This document shows, in pieces, positions 49,100 through 58,537 of a DNA stretch of 64,000 bases; position 1 is the first letter of the stretch, and each line of letters starts with the position of its first letter. The notes under the pieces were generated by a model. That model had not been told where the DNA came from and ran no database searches. It worked only from the letters and a program-made list of their open reading frames with translations. The position numbers were made by a program, and so were the translations under genes. Source of the DNA: Polyangia bacterium (GTDB lineage Bacteria; Myxococcota_A; Polyangia; Nannocystales; Nannocystaceae); assembly GCA_030430565.1 (NCBI GenBank), contig JAUIKS010000034.1, forward strand, positions 62,001 through 126,000. The letters run 5' to 3'.

Positions 49100-51502
49100 A
49101 TGACGTCCGCGTTCGCGATCGCGGGGGCGCTGGCCATCCTCGCCCCGACCGCCGCCTCGCCGTCGACTGACACGACGGCGCATGCTCCAGCGCGGGCGTT
49201 TCAGGGGCGAGCGGTGCGAGCCGGCGATCGGGCGCCGATCGCCGGCGCGATCGTCCTGATGATCCGAGAGCCCGACGACCGCTCGCCTGGGGTGGCCGAC
49301 GCCTCCACCGCCGATCCCGACCCGCCCGCGCTCGCCCGGGCGGAGACCGACGAGGACGGCCGCTTTGAGCTCGGCGAGGAGATCGAGGGGCCGCGCGCGC
49401 GCGTCGTGATCATCGCCTCGGGTTACGAGCGGCTCGACTACGTGATCGCGCGCGACCGCGAGGGCGCCAAGACCAGGCCTACGCGGTTCTTTTTGCAGCC
49501 CGACGGGGACGACCCCTACCGCACGGTCGTGCGCGATCAGAGCCCGCCGGAGGACGAGGGCGGGTTCCAGCGCCGCACCCTGCGAGACGAAGAGATCGAG
49601 ACGGTGCCCGGCGCGTGGGGGGACCCGCTGCTCGCCCTGCAGAACATGCCCGGCTTCTTCCGCTCGCCCGCGGGGATCGGCGCGCTCAGCATTCGCGGCG
49701 GCGTGCCCGGCACCAGCGCGACCTTCATCGGCGAGCACCCGGTCCCGCGGGTGTTCCACGTGCTGCCGCTGACCAGCGTCGTCCCGGCGCCCTTCGTCAA
49801 GCGCATCGACTACGAGGCCGGCAACTTCGGGGCGCGCTACGGCGACGCGGTCGCGGGGATGGTGCACGTCGAGCCGCGCGCGGGCGACACGAGCGGCGTG
49901 CACGGTCACGCGCAGCTGAGCGTGGTCTCGGTGGGCGCCTCGGTCGAGGGGCCGGTCGGGCCCGGCAGCTTCCTGCTCGCGGCGCGGCGCGGCTACACCG
50001 ACGCGGTGATCGGGATCGCCAACCGCGTCGGCGGCGGGCAGTTCTCGCTGCCCTCGTACTACGACTACCAGGCGCTCTACGACATGCCGCTGCGCGCGGG
50101 CGGATCGCTCGGCGTCCACGTGATCGGCTCCGGCGACGCGGTTCGGCTCAGCACCGAGGAGTTTCCGGAGCACGACGGCCGCGTGTTTCGCTCGGACTTC
50201 CACCGCCTCGACATGGTCTACCGGCGCGCGTTCGGCCCCTACGAGGTGCTGCTGAGCCCGGCGTTTCGCTACGACATCAGCGCCGATGAGCCGATCTCCT
50301 ACCGCGAGGGCGAAGACGGGTTTTTTGTCCCCGTCATGGAGGAGGTGAAGCGGCGCGACTACAACGTCTTGCTGCGCGCCGAGCTGCGTCGGCAGTGGAC
50401 GCCCCGGCTCAAGACCACGCTCGGCACCGACGCGCGCCTCGACCCGTACGTCGTCTCGCGCGTCTCGAGCTACGCCGGTGCGGCGCCGCCGGTGCGCGGG
50501 CGCATCGGCGACATCGGGCTTTACGCGCAGGCGACCTTCGACCTTGGCCCGCTGCGCGTGATCCCGGCGACGCGCCTGAGCGGCTTCTTCCTCGGCTCGC
50601 GCGCCGGCTTCGCCGCGGATCCGCGGTTCACGATCCGCGGCCGCGTCGGCGAGCGCTGGACGCTGACGGCGGCGATCGGGCAGTACTCGCGCTCGCGCTA
50701 CGGCTTCGAGACGAGCAACCTCGCCGTGCTCCCGAGCGGCTCCACCCCCTTCGACTCGGACGTCCCGGGGCTCGGGAACCTCTCGCTGCCGTCGTCGTAC
50801 TACCGGATCATCGAGCCGACGCTGGCGCTCGCGCCCCGCGAGGAGACTTTCTTCGTCCAGCACGCGCTGCAGACGAGCGCCGGCGTCGCCTACGAGCCGG
50901 CGCGCGGCTGGTCGATCGAGCTTGTTGGCTTCACGCGCGCGATCCGGGCGCTCGTCGAGGGCGACCCCTCGGTCGAGCACTACTGGGCCCCGACCTACGG
51001 CGCCGAGCTGATGATCCGCCGCGCGCTCACGCGAAAGCTCTACGGCTGGCTCAGCTACACGCTGCTGTGGTCGGAGCAGGTGTTCAAGAGTCAGCTCGAC
51101 GGCTCGATCGAGCGCCACCCCACCGGCTTCGAGCAGCGCCACAACCTCAACCTCGTGCTCAGCTATCAGCTGCCCAAGCGCTGGCGGATCGGCGGTCGCC
51201 TGCGGCTGTCCTCGGGCGTCCCCTACACGCCGATCGTCGGCAGCCGCGAGGTCGACGGCAGGTTCGTCCCGATCCTCGGGAAGTGGCACTCCGCGCGCTA
51301 TCCGTGGTTCCACCAGCTCGACATCCGCGTGGACAAGCGCTGGGTGCTCAAGCGCGTGAGCGTGTCGATGTTCCTCGACATCCAGAACGTCTACGGCGGG
51401 AACGCGGTGGACCTGTACATCTACAGCCCGGACTACCGCGCTCGCGAGGGGATGGCGGCGCTGCCGATCCTCCCGGTGATCGGGCTGCAGGTGAACTACT
51501 GA
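49100..51502 (+). CDS. TonB-dependent receptor
   Basis: ATG 49100 gives 800 residues, with a signal peptide ending near residue 20. A carboxypeptidase-regulatory-like domain (about 30-125) is followed by a plug (about 140-260, with LSIRGGVPGTSATFIGEHPV) and a beta-barrel ending in LQVNY with a C-terminal Tyr. It follows the lipoprotein by four bases and seems to belong to the same operon as the copper monooxygenase-like protein, so it may import a related compound. A second, larger receptor lies at 32991. Confidence 0.88.
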   Translation: MTSAFAIAGALAILAPTAASPSTDTTAHAPARAFQGRAVRAGDRAPIAGAIVLMIREPDDRSPGVADASTADPDPPALARAETDEDGRFELGEEIEGPRARVVIIASGYERLDYVIARDREGAKTRPTRFFLQPDGDDPYRTVVRDQSPPEDEGGFQRRTLRDEEIETVPGAWGDPLLALQNMPGFFRSPAGIGALSIRGGVPGTSATFIGEHPVPRVFHVLPLTSVVPAPFVKRIDYEAGNFGARYGDAVAGMVHVEPRAGDTSGVHGHAQLSVVSVGASVEGPVGPGSFLLAARRGYTDAVIGIANRVGGGQFSLPSYYDYQALYDMPLRAGGSLGVHVIGSGDAVRLSTEEFPEHDGRVFRSDFHRLDMVYRRAFGPYEVLLSPAFRYDISADEPISYREGEDGFFVPVMEEVKRRDYNVLLRAELRRQWTPRLKTTLGTDARLDPYVVSRVSSYAGAAPPVRGRIGDIGLYAQATFDLGPLRVIPATRLSGFFLGSRAGFAADPRFTIRGRVGERWTLTAAIGQYSRSRYGFETSNLAVLPSGSTPFDSDVPGLGNLSLPSSYYRIIEPTLALAPREETFFVQHALQTSAGVAYEPARGWSIELVGFTRAIRALVEGDPSVEHYWAPTYGAELMIRRALTRKLYGWLSYTLLWSEQVFKSQLDGSIERHPTGFEQRHNLNLVLSYQLPKRWRIGGRLRLSSGVPYTPIVGSREVDGRFVPILGKWHSARYPWFHQLDIRVDKRWVLKRVSVSMFLDIQNVYGGNAVDLYIYSPDYRAREGMAALPILPVIGLQVNY

Positions 51503-51603
51503 TGAAGCGAATGATGAAGCGAATGATGGAGCGAAGGGCGGGCGGAGTCGCTCGCGCGCGGCCGGAGGGCGGCGCGGCGCGACCGTCGGCGTTACACTCG
51601 TGA
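51502..51603 (+). CDS. Possible 33-residue ORF with a 15-bp repeat
   Basis: The ATG at 51502 overlaps the TonB receptor stop (TGATG) and runs for 33 codons. Its start holds direct copies of ATGAAGCGAATG, so the predicted peptide begins MKRMMKRMMER. No signal or domain is evident. The overlap favours coupled translation but the sequence could be a replication-slippage product with no function. Confidence 0.3.
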   Translation: MKRMMKRMMERRAGGVARARPEGGAARPSALHS

Positions 51604-51691
51604 AGAGAGCAGACCCGAGAAGCAGAGTTCGTCCCTCGCGGGGTCGCGCCGCCGCGTGCTCAGGCCAGCGGGCCGCGGACCCATTGAGCCT

Positions 51692-53176
51692 ATGCCGATG
51701 ATGACCAGGAACACCCCCACCACGCTCGCGCTCGCGCTGCTGCTCGTCGGTTGCGGCGGGGAGCTGCAGGACGAGGCGGAGACCCTCGGCCCGCCCACGG
51801 AGATGACGCTCACGGGCCCCGCGAAGCGGTTGTGCTCTGGGCTGTGGGTCTCGCGGCGCGACGACCTCGAGCAGCTGATGTACACCACCGTGCTGTGGCG
51901 TGATGACCAGGTCCGCGACTACGAGTCGGGCGAGCTCGTGTTCGAAATCGATGAGCAGCTGCAGATCGTCTCGGCGCGCTACCTGGCCGAGGAGGACGCG
52001 GTCGGGCGCGCGCGCTACTTCGGCGATCAGGGCTGCGTGATCCTCCCTGAGCACACCAACGGCGTGTTCTTTACGCCGCGTGAGGTCACGAGCGCGCTGC
52101 CGGACGCCGACGCGACCCCGTGGCCGATGGGCGACCTGCTCTCGGACGCGCCGCTGCCGGACGACGTCGATCAGGACCGCCTCGACGAGGCGCTGGCGAC
52201 CCTGTTTGACAACAAGAAGGACAACCGCGCCGCGTATATCGTCGTGCACCGCGGGCGCGTGATCGCGGAGCGCTACGGCGGCGGCGCGCACCAGGACATG
52301 CAGCTCGAGAGCTGGTCGATGGGCAAGAGCGTGACCGCGACGCTGATCGGCCGGTTGATCCAGCTAGCGCAGCTCGAGCTCGATCAGCCCGCGCCGGTGC
52401 CGGAGTGGCGGTCGACGCCCGGGGATCCGCGCGCGGCGATCCGCGTCTCGGATCTGCTGCGGATGTCCAGCGGCCTGCGCTTCACCTACACGACCGACAG
52501 CGAGGAGCAGCTCGCCGAGTCCTTCGTCCCGGGTCAGCCCGACCATCGCCTGGGCTACGTCGCGCCGATCGACGCCTTCGGCTTCGCGATCTCGCGCGAG
52601 GCCGAGCACGCGCCCAACTCGGTGGGTCGCTATCGCAACTGCGATCCGCTCTCGCTCGGCTACATCGTCCGTCGGATCGTCGAGGAGGAGCTCGGCGAGG
52701 CCTATCACTCGTGGCCGCAGCGCGCGCTGTTCGACAAGATCGGCAGCCGCGAGTGGATGCTCGAGACCGACGCCTACGGGAACTTCCTGATGACGGGCTA
52801 CAACTTCGGGACCGCGCGCGACTGGGCGCGTCTGGGCCAGCTCTACCTGCAGCGCGGGATGTGGGAGGGCGAGCAGCTGCTCCCGGAGGAGTTCGTCGAA
52901 TTCGTCGCGACGCCGGCGCCGGCCTGGTCGGACGGGGCCTACGGCGGGATGTTCTGGCGCAACGCCGGGCGCGTGGAATTCGAGACGCTGCCGGACGACG
53001 CGTACTGGGCGGGCGGCGCCGGCAATCAGATGACCATCGTCATCCCGTCGCGCGAGCTCGTGATCGTCGTGCTGCACCACCGCTCCGACGTTCGCGCGGC
53101 CTCGGGGCGCTGGGATCGATTGCGCGAGGGCCTGGGCCAGACGGTCCAAGCGGTCGATCCGGGCTGGAGCTGGTAG
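51692..53176 (+). CDS. Serine beta-lactamase-like lipoprotein
   Basis: ATG 51692 gives 494 residues. A lipoprotein signal ends at LLVGC (about Cys20). The catalytic SxxK motif is Ser209-Met-Gly-Lys212 in ESWSMGKSVT, and a YxN motif is Tyr314-Arg-Asn316. The pattern matches the class C beta-lactamase/esterase/6-aminohexanoate-dimer hydrolase group. A KTG-type third motif is not clear; GGAGNQ may substitute. The substrate is unknown and the presence of the fold does not by itself mean drug resistance. It sits on a cell-envelope membrane, by its lipobox. Confidence 0.82.
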   Translation: MPMMTRNTPTTLALALLLVGCGGELQDEAETLGPPTEMTLTGPAKRLCSGLWVSRRDDLEQLMYTTVLWRDDQVRDYESGELVFEIDEQLQIVSARYLAEEDAVGRARYFGDQGCVILPEHTNGVFFTPREVTSALPDADATPWPMGDLLSDAPLPDDVDQDRLDEALATLFDNKKDNRAAYIVVHRGRVIAERYGGGAHQDMQLESWSMGKSVTATLIGRLIQLAQLELDQPAPVPEWRSTPGDPRAAIRVSDLLRMSSGLRFTYTTDSEEQLAESFVPGQPDHRLGYVAPIDAFGFAISREAEHAPNSVGRYRNCDPLSLGYIVRRIVEEELGEAYHSWPQRALFDKIGSREWMLETDAYGNFLMTGYNFGTARDWARLGQLYLQRGMWEGEQLLPEEFVEFVATPAPAWSDGAYGGMFWRNAGRVEFETLPDDAYWAGGAGNQMTIVIPSRELVIVVLHHRSDVRAASGRWDRLREGLGQTVQAVDPGWSW

Positions 53177-53362
53177 GCGCGCGCGCGCCCAGAGACAGCG
53201 TTCCACGAGCACCGCCCGCGGGGCGGCGCGCGCTTTCGGGCGCTGGTGATATGCCGGTGAACTGTCAGGGCTCCGGTGCTAGAGTCCCACCTTCAATCCC
53301 GTACAGGCGAAGCCGCGCGCGTCCCGAGCGGGCGCCGACGCGGGCCAGGAGGACCCGAATTC

Positions 53363-55132
53363 ATGAGCAAGAAAACCGTCATGGAGGTTTTTGAGGAGAC
53401 CGCGGCGAAGCGGTCGAGCGCTCCCGCGCTCAAGGTCAAGCGCGGCGGAAGCTGGCAGACCACGACGTGGAGCCAGTATCGAGACGCGGTGCGGCTGGCC
53501 GCGCGCGGCTTCATGAAGCTCGGGCTCGAGGCGGGGCAAGGCGTCTCGATCATCGGCTTCAACTGCCCCGAGTGGGTGATCGCGGACGTCGCGGCGATCT
53601 ACGCCGGCGGGTTCCCGGCGGGCATCTACACCACGAACTCGCCCGAGCAGTGTCAGTACATCGCCGACCACTCGGACTCGGCCATCGCGGTGGTCGAGAA
53701 CGCGGAGCAGCTCGCCAAGTTCAAGGCGGTGCGCGACCAGCTGCCGAAGCTCAAGGCGATCGTGATGATCTACGGCAGCGACGCGGACTCGGACGTCCAC
53801 AGCTGGGACGACCTGATGAAGCTGGGCGCCGAGGTCCCCGAGTCCGACCTCGAGGCGCGGATCGCCGCGCAGAAGCCCGAGGACTGCTGCACGCTGATCT
53901 ACACCTCGGGCACGACCGGCAACCCGAAGGCGGTGATGATCTCGCACGACAACATCACCTGGACGTCGAACGCGGCCTACACCGCGCTGGGCGGCAACGA
54001 CAACGACCAGTTCATCAGCTACCTGCCGCTGTCGCACATCGCCGAGCAGGTCGTCAGCCTGCACGGGCCGATGCTCGTGGGCGCGTGCACGGCCTTCGCC
54101 GAGAGCATCGAGCTGCTCGGCGACAACCTGCGCGAGATCCGGCCGACGATCTTCCTCGCGGTCCCGCGCGTGTGGGAGAAGATCCAGGCGAAGATGGTCC
54201 AGGCGGGCTCGCAGAACCCCTGGCTCAAGAAGAAGATCGCCGCGTGGGCGCGCAAGCAGGGTCTCGCGGGCGGCTACGCCGACCAGCGCGGGCAGGGCCG
54301 CCCGATGTTCTTCGGCCTGGCCGAGAAGCTGGTGTTCAGCAAGGTGCGCGAGCGGCTGGGGCTCGACCGCTGCCGGATCCAGATCACCTCGGCGGCGCCG
54401 ATCTCGAAGAGCACGCTCGAGTTCTTCCTGAGCCTGGGGATCCCGATCATGGAGGTCTACGGGATGTCCGAGTGCACAGGTCCGGCGACGATCTCGATGC
54501 CCGACAAGTACCGCACCGGCTCGGTGGGCTGGGTGCTCCCGGGCGGCGAGGTCAAGATCGCCGACGACGGCGAGATCTGCATGCGCGGGCGCCACGTGTG
54601 CATGGGCTACTACAAGAACCCCGAGGTCACGGCCGAGACGATCGACCCGGACGGCTGGCTGCACTCCGGCGACATCGGCGAGATCGACTCCGACGGCTTC
54701 CTCAAGATCACGGACCGCAAGAAGGATCTGATCATCACCGCCGGCGGCGAGAACATCGCGCCGCAGCTGATCGAGGGCATGCTCAAGAGCATCGACGTGG
54801 TCAGCCAGGTCGTGGTCGTGGGCGACCGCAAGAAGCACCTCTCGGCGCTGGTCACCATCGACGAGACCAAGCTCGAGGCGCTCTCCGCCGCGGTCGGCGA
54901 GAAGGTCGAGAGCCTGGCGGCGGCCGCGGGCAGCCAGGCCGTGCACCAGCACGTGCTGGGCCAGGTCAACGAGGTCAACAAGCAGCTCGCGCGGGTGCAG
55001 ACGATCAAGAAGATCAAGATCCTGCCGGTCGACCTGACGATCGAGGGCGGCGAGCTGACGCCGACCATGAAGGTCAAGCGCAAGATCGTGAACAAGAAGT
55101 ACGCGACCGAGATCGAGGCCTTCTATAGCTAG
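53363..55132 (+). CDS. Long-chain acyl-CoA synthetase
   Basis: ATG 53363 with AGGAGG at 53348-53353; 589 residues. The AMP-binding P-loop is YTSGTTGNPKA (residues 180-190), and later motifs include YGMSECTG near 370 and GDIGEIDSDGF with DRKKDLIITAGGENIAP near 450-470. The enzyme activates fatty acids to acyl-CoA through an acyl-AMP intermediate. The acyl-CoA dehydrogenase at 30512 is far away, so no operon link is claimed. It is followed by a terminator-like hairpin. Confidence 0.94.
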   Translation: MSKKTVMEVFEETAAKRSSAPALKVKRGGSWQTTTWSQYRDAVRLAARGFMKLGLEAGQGVSIIGFNCPEWVIADVAAIYAGGFPAGIYTTNSPEQCQYIADHSDSAIAVVENAEQLAKFKAVRDQLPKLKAIVMIYGSDADSDVHSWDDLMKLGAEVPESDLEARIAAQKPEDCCTLIYTSGTTGNPKAVMISHDNITWTSNAAYTALGGNDNDQFISYLPLSHIAEQVVSLHGPMLVGACTAFAESIELLGDNLREIRPTIFLAVPRVWEKIQAKMVQAGSQNPWLKKKIAAWARKQGLAGGYADQRGQGRPMFFGLAEKLVFSKVRERLGLDRCRIQITSAAPISKSTLEFFLSLGIPIMEVYGMSECTGPATISMPDKYRTGSVGWVLPGGEVKIADDGEICMRGRHVCMGYYKNPEVTAETIDPDGWLHSGDIGEIDSDGFLKITDRKKDLIITAGGENIAPQLIEGMLKSIDVVSQVVVVGDRKKHLSALVTIDETKLEALSAAVGEKVESLAAAAGSQAVHQHVLGQVNEVNKQLARVQTIKKIKILPVDLTIEGGELTPTMKVKRKIVNKKYATEIEAFYS

Positions 55133-55162
55133 TCGCTCGCGGCAGGCCTGTTTGTACATGTC

Positions 55163-55192
55163 CCGAGGGCCGCGTTCGCGGCCCTCGGCAAT
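55163..55192. terminator. Hairpin between convergent genes, probable bidirectional terminator
   Basis: CCGAGGGCCGCG (55163-55174) pairs perfectly with 55177-55188 around a two-base centre. AATTT follows on the plus strand; on the minus strand, the T run is weak. It lies between the acyl-CoA synthetase and the convergent minus-strand gene. Confidence 0.7.
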
Positions 55193-55209
55193 TTCGAAGC
55201 TCGTGGGCG

Positions 55210-56577
55210 CTAGCGGCGGTTCTGCCGGGCCTGCGCGCGCGCGAGGGCGCGGGCGATGTCGGCGTCGACGCCGACGAGCAGCTCGATGAGCAGGTCGGCG
55301 AGCACCCGGCTGTAGCGGGGGTCGCGGCCGGCCGCGGCCGCGGCGGCGTAGAGCGGGTGATCAGCGGGGAGCTCCAGGTGGTCGGCGGCGCGGGCGGCCT
55401 GCTGAGGATCGATGTTGGCGAGGGTGTCGAGCCGATCGACCTCGACGAGCGCCTCGTGCATGGAATTCTCGTGGCCGCCGAGGGTCAGCGTGTTGCCGAG
55501 CCTGCGCAGCGCGCCGCCGGCCGCCTTGACCTTGAACTTGAGCTTGCGCTGGCCGCGGATGAAGGTCGCGCGCTCGCCCGCGCCGCGCGCCTGGATGAAG
55601 AGCGCGGCGCGGCCGGGGACGACGGCGCCGATCCGCCTGGCCTCGAGGACCGGCCAGTTGAGCGAGACGGTGACCTCGACGGCCTGCGAGATGTCGACGG
55701 TCTCCCCGCGCGTGTTGGCGGGCAGCGGCAGGTGCGGGGTCAGGTAGAGCCAGAACGAGCCGCTGAGGCCCACGAGCCGCTTGAGGCGCTCGTCGGCCGC
55801 GATCCGCCGGAGCGCGGCGTCGAGGCGCGCGCGCACCGTGGTGGAGCTCGGGGTGCCGTCGTCGTCGTCGTCCTCCTCCTCTTCGCGCTCCTCGGCGTCC
55901 GCGATCCGCTCGGCGAATTCACGGGCGAGGCGGACGAGCAGGTCGCGCGCGACGCTCTCGGTCTCGAGCCCGCGGGCGACCTCGATCCAGCGCGCGGGGA
56001 CGAAGCCGGCGCCGACCGCCGCGTCGAGCTCGAGGCGGTCGAGGCGACGGCGCTCCTCGTCGCGCTCGTGGGTGACCCGGTGGGGGTTGAGCCCGGCGAT
56101 CGGCATGACGCGCTCGAGCAGCTCGAGCGCGCTCGTGAGGGCGGTGACGCGCTCGCGGCCGGGGGCGGTGAGCTCGGCGGTCCGCAGCCAGGCGCGCGCG
56201 CGCGGCAGCCAGCTGTCGAGGAATTCGCGATGCTCGCGCAGCGGGAGCTGGCGCGAGAGGTTCCAGACCATGTCCTTGGCGTTGTCGGCGTCGATGAAGT
56301 CCTCGAGGATCGTCGGGCGCCAGAGCGCGCGGTCGAGCTCGTCGCGCTCGCGTCGGCGGCGACCCGAGAACACGCTGCTCTGCTCCCCGGCGCGCTCGCC
56401 GAGCCAGCGCAGGATCGCGCGGCTGTCGACCTTGTCGGCGGTCAGGCCCGCGAGCGTGACGGTGATGAGGGTGTCGACGGGGGGCTCGGGCGCGGCGAAG
56501 AACAGCGGCTGGTAGTCGTAGCGCGTGTGCACGGCGACGCGCTGGGCGCGGTGGTGGGTCAGGAGGATGAGCTTCAC
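55210..56577 (-). CDS. Unknown protein paired with the 56574 gene
   Basis: GTG 56577 overlaps the upstream gene's stop by four bases (GTGA), giving 455 residues. There is no signal peptide or membrane segment. An acidic run (EEREEEEDDDDDG) near residue 240 divides the protein; the flanking parts are helical, with a beta-rich region near residues 300-370. No family is recognised. The tight coupling to the neighbour means they probably act together. Confidence 0.65.
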   Translation of the reverse strand: MKLILLTHHRAQRVAVHTRYDYQPLFFAAPEPPVDTLITVTLAGLTADKVDSRAILRWLGERAGEQSSVFSGRRRRERDELDRALWRPTILEDFIDADNAKDMVWNLSRQLPLREHREFLDSWLPRARAWLRTAELTAPGRERVTALTSALELLERVMPIAGLNPHRVTHERDEERRRLDRLELDAAVGAGFVPARWIEVARGLETESVARDLLVRLAREFAERIADAEEREEEEDDDDDGTPSSTTVRARLDAALRRIAADERLKRLVGLSGSFWLYLTPHLPLPANTRGETVDISQAVEVTVSLNWPVLEARRIGAVVPGRAALFIQARGAGERATFIRGQRKLKFKVKAAGGALRRLGNTLTLGGHENSMHEALVEVDRLDTLANIDPQQAARAADHLELPADHPLYAAAAAAGRDPRYSRVLADLLIELLVGVDADIARALARAQARQNRR

Positions 56578-58280
56578 GCCGGCCCTCCGAGCGCGCGCGC
56601 GCTCGTGGGCGCGGGGGTCTCGGCGGCGAGCGCCTGAAAGTGCTGCAGGCGCTCGAGCAGCTCGGCGAAGCGGGTCGCGGCGGCGTCGCTGTAGCGCCCC
56701 CAGATCGTGAAGGTGTCGCGCCCCAGGTACAGGCCGAAGCGCTGGTAGTACTCGTAGGCGATGCACAGCTCGCCGGGCGCGCCGTAGGCGTCGTTGAGGT
56801 TGAACACGCGCTGAAACGGGAGGAGCGCGCCGAGGATGTCCATGTTGTCGGCGAAGGGGATGTCGAGGATCAGCGGCGCGTCGGGGTTGAGCTGGCGGAT
56901 CGAGCGGGCGACGGCCGGGAAGTCGTAGCTGTGCGCGCCGCGGGTGCTGAGCCCGCCGAACTCCGAGAGCAGCCAGCGCTCGAGCTGGTCGCGGTCGTCG
57001 GCGAGATGATCGATGACGCCGTCGAGCTCGAGGTCGTCGATGACGTCGACGCCGCGATCGCGCAGCAGCAAGAGCCGCGTCGGCGCGGCGCTGGCGACGG
57101 TCGCGTAGAGCAGGAAGCTCATGACGTGGATGACGTTGGCTGGCTGGACGAAGCTGACGGGGCCGGCGTCGCCGAGCAGGCCGCCGAGACGCCGCCCGAA
57201 GTGCAGCAGCAGCGGCTTGAAGAGCGGGCGGAGCAGGCGGCGGCGCGCGCCGAGGGGGGCCGCCATGAAGGCCTTGGTGACCTTAAAGAACGGCAGGCTC
57301 AGGCCGCGCTCGAGGATCCCGCGCTTGACCTTGATCGCGAGCTGCTCGGCGCGCGCGTCGGTGAGCCAGGGGCTCCACTCGCTGATCCGCAGGAGCGACT
57401 CGACCGGCGTGGCGCAGCGCAGCGCGTAGTCCCGCAGCGGCTCGAGCTCGGGCTGCCTGGGGTCGGTGAGCTTGACGCCGCGGGCGCCGAGCATGCCCAT
57501 GTACGAGGTGATCGGGATCGGGTGTCGGCCCGCGAGCGCGCGCAGGAAGGCCTGCAGCGCGCCCTTGCTTGGGCGCGCGCTCGACTCGGCGACCAGGGCC
57601 TCGCGCGCGCGCAGGTAGGTGGCGACCGGCTCGATCGCCTCGAAGTCGCAGCGGACGCGGGTTCGACCTTTCTCAAAGCACAGGCTGTGGATGGCGCGCT
57701 CGCGCGGGCTGGTGAAGCGCAGGCGCAGGAGCGCGGCCGACTGCTTGATCGCGGCGCGGTACTTGAGGATGGCGACGCCGGGCGCCGAGGCGAGCAGCTC
57801 GAGGTAGAGCGCGCGCAGGGCCGGGTAGCGCGGATCCTCGACGAGGCGGAAGCTGAGCGCGCGCCGCCAGCCGGTGAAGATCACCGCGGCGGGCTTGATG
57901 ACCGCGATCGGGAAGCGCAGCCGCCAGCCCCAGGGCAGCGCGCGCAGGAAGGCCCGGCAGCGCTCCTCGTGACCGCGCTCCCAGGCGTAGAGCGCGAGCA
58001 GCAGCTTGTAGTCGTTGAGCAGCGCGCGGGCGTGTCGTTGCAGCAGCGCGTGCTCGCGCTCGTCTCCGGCGCGCACCAGCAGCCACGCGCGGCGCAGGTG
58101 CTCGGGCTCGTTGAGCGTGGCGGTCGCGACCAGCTTGTCGACGAGCGCGCCGTCCGAGAGCGGCGCGCCGGTGGAGAGCGGCAGCGGGATCCCGAGGTCG
58201 TGGGTCGGCAGCGCGCGCCCGAGCGCGAGGTTGATCTTGTAGCGTCGCTTCAGCTCGCGGATGCCGACAGGAACGGGCAC
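56574..58280 (-). CDS. Unknown 568-residue protein
   Basis: GTG 58280 is the most upstream plausible start, giving 568 residues. The protein is soluble and helical, with long Leu/Arg/Ala-rich stretches; it has one possible hydrophobic helix near residues 380-400 (IHVMSFLLYATVASAAPT). A conserved-looking beta-alpha stretch near residues 400-480 (RLLLLRDRGVDVIDDLELDG and LILDIPFADN) might be a Rossmann-type or nucleotide-handling part, but I see no defining motif. It overlaps the following gene in the same direction. Function unknown. Confidence 0.65.
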   Translation of the reverse strand: MPVPVGIRELKRRYKINLALGRALPTHDLGIPLPLSTGAPLSDGALVDKLVATATLNEPEHLRRAWLLVRAGDEREHALLQRHARALLNDYKLLLALYAWERGHEERCRAFLRALPWGWRLRFPIAVIKPAAVIFTGWRRALSFRLVEDPRYPALRALYLELLASAPGVAILKYRAAIKQSAALLRLRFTSPRERAIHSLCFEKGRTRVRCDFEAIEPVATYLRAREALVAESSARPSKGALQAFLRALAGRHPIPITSYMGMLGARGVKLTDPRQPELEPLRDYALRCATPVESLLRISEWSPWLTDARAEQLAIKVKRGILERGLSLPFFKVTKAFMAAPLGARRRLLRPLFKPLLLHFGRRLGGLLGDAGPVSFVQPANVIHVMSFLLYATVASAAPTRLLLLRDRGVDVIDDLELDGVIDHLADDRDQLERWLLSEFGGLSTRGAHSYDFPAVARSIRQLNPDAPLILDIPFADNMDILGALLPFQRVFNLNDAYGAPGELCIAYEYYQRFGLYLGRDTFTIWGRYSDAAATRFAELLERLQHFQALAAETPAPTSARALGGPA

Positions 58281-58537
58281 GGGTCAAACGCCTCGGGGTA
58301 AGAGGGGCCGCCGGGTACACAGGGTCCGGCGGCATTTGGAGGTGTAAATTCCAAATACTGAACGCTCCGCAGTACGTGGGTCGCGGAGCGAGCGAACGGT
58401 AGCACACGCGAGCGCGCGCGCGAGCGCGTGGGCGCCGGCGCGCGGCGTTCAGGCGCCAAGGAGCTGGCGCGCTCGGGATACAATGATCGGCCGCGCGGCG
58501 TGTTGTGACGCGCGGTCCGAGGGAGGAAGGACGAGGG

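Noticed and set aside
51692..53176. Antibiotic-resistance beta-lactamase
   Set aside because: The SxxK and YxN motifs are shared by many esterases and amide hydrolases; no clear KTG and no evidence of drug specificity.
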